From positions 558,001 through 622,000 of the forward strand of contig CM067106.1 in the NCBI GenBank assembly GCA_034008185.1: 64,000 bases of DNA. Reading direction: 5' to 3'. Positions 63,180 through 64,000 of this stretch are shown in pieces; the stretch's first letter is position 1, and each line of letters begins with the position of its first letter. The position numbers and the translations under genes are program-made. The notes under the pieces are model-generated. The model worked only from the letters and a program-made list of their open reading frames with translations, was not told where the DNA came from and did no database searches. This DNA is from Gorsachius magnificus. Lineage: Eukaryota > Chordata > Aves > Pelecaniformes > Ardeidae.

Positions 63180-64000
63180 ACGGGGGCACCCCCCGGCCTG
63201 TCCGTTCCCCCCGGTCCCCCCGGCTCCCCGGACGATGCCCACGGTGGATTCGTTCGGTCACGGCCCCCGCCCGGGTGGGATCGTCCCCGGGGCCGAGCGG
63301 GTCCACGGCGGCCCCGACGGCGGGGAACGCGCCTCCCCCCGCCCTGTCGGCGACACGGCTGTCGTGACAGAGCCCGGCGGTGAGCGGCGAAGCGGCGGCG
63401 GCGGATTAACGAGACCGGTGGCGCGGAGCTCCCCCCCCCCCCCCCCCCCCCCCCCCCGCGCTCCGGACCCCGCGGAGCCTCCCCCGTCCCTGCGAAAGCC
63501 CCTGTCGTGAGGAGCGCTCCCCTCTGTCACGATAGCCGCTGCCGGGGGTGCCGTCGGTATCGCCTCTTGGGCGCACCGGGCTCCACCGGCATCAACCCCC
63601 GGGGGGAACGGGAGGGGGGGGTCCGGACCAGGGTGGAGGGGGGGGGTCCCCGGCTGGATGGGGCCCCCGACGCGCTCCCGGCTCAGGCGCGCTCCCGGGG
63701 GAGGCGGGGGGCGGCGGCGCTCACGGGCGCGGGCGCGGACACGGGCGGGGGCTGCGCGCTCTGCCCCGCGCACGATCGCGCCCCGCTCCGCTCCTCTCCC
63801 TTCCCCTCCCTACCGGTACCGCTGCCGGTATCGTTATCCCGGTAAGTGCCCGTGCGTGGACGGGGCGGGAGGGGGATGCGGGACCGGGAATCCCGGGGTG
63901 GCCCCGTATGGAGAAACCCGGGGGGGCGGACACGGGTGTGCGCCCCGTCCGTGCGTGGAGAGACCGGTACCGGCACCGGTAGCAGCACCGGCAGCACAGG
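63180..64000 (+). promoter_or_regulatory. CpG-rich region, possible first exon and promoter of the next gene
   Basis: Very dense CpG sequence with a run of over 20 C (63431-63457). A consensus splice donor follows ATCCCG (GTAAGT, with G at 63842), so a non-coding or short coding first exon may end at 63841. No protein family recognised, so the gene is unidentified and the strand is inferred only from the donor. Confidence 0.35.

Overview
The window is vertebrate nuclear DNA, almost certainly from a bird. Three things point there: at least sixteen CR1 LINE 3' fragments, an avian-type ERVL fragment, and an intact gene that reads as the bird hepatic lectin. The DNA is very GC-rich, full of G/C homopolymers and packed with minisatellites, which suits a small gene-dense microchromosome. 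I cannot name the species.

Six protein-coding genes were resolved to exon level by matching splice sites, reading phase and family motifs. From left to right: OLFM2 (+, 3' part only; four exons 1350-7284); a MAP1LC3C-like ATG8 gene (+, four exons 14250-15310, with a TATA box); PIN1 (-, four exons 49403-36141, introns up to 7 kb); UBL5 (-, coding exons 51749-49922); FBXL12 (+, three exons 52556-54736, with two apparent frameshifts); and a hepatic lectin, a type II C-type lectin (+, six exons 57742-61663). The right end is a CpG-rich stretch with a good splice donor and may hold the first exon of another gene. OLFM2, PIN1, UBL5 and FBXL12 keep the relative order and orientations that I recall for human 19p13.2. 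The LC3C-like gene between OLFM2 and PIN1, and the lectin beyond FBXL12, are not in that human interval as I recall it.

The genes do not form one pathway. OLFM2 is a secreted neural/extracellular glycoprotein, LC3C an autophagy modifier, PIN1 a phospho-Ser/Thr-Pro isomerase, UBL5 a spliceosome-linked ubiquitin-like protein, FBXL12 an SCF substrate receptor, and the lectin a glycoprotein clearance receptor. UBL5 and FBXL12 share a divergent TATA-less promoter. The UBL5 3' end lies only a few hundred bases from the PIN1 promoter.

About 15.7-34.9 kb is intergenic: CR1 copies, minisatellites and a few AT-rich unique islands that look like candidate conserved elements. Minisatellites fill several introns (OLFM2, UBL5 intron 1, FBXL12 intron 2) and flanks. 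I found no new multi-gene system. The most notable signals are a 123-codon second reading frame through the spliced LC3C-like mRNA, a GC-AG intron in PIN1, the two FBXL12 frameshifts, and a CR1 nested in an ERVL fragment inside a UBL5 intron.
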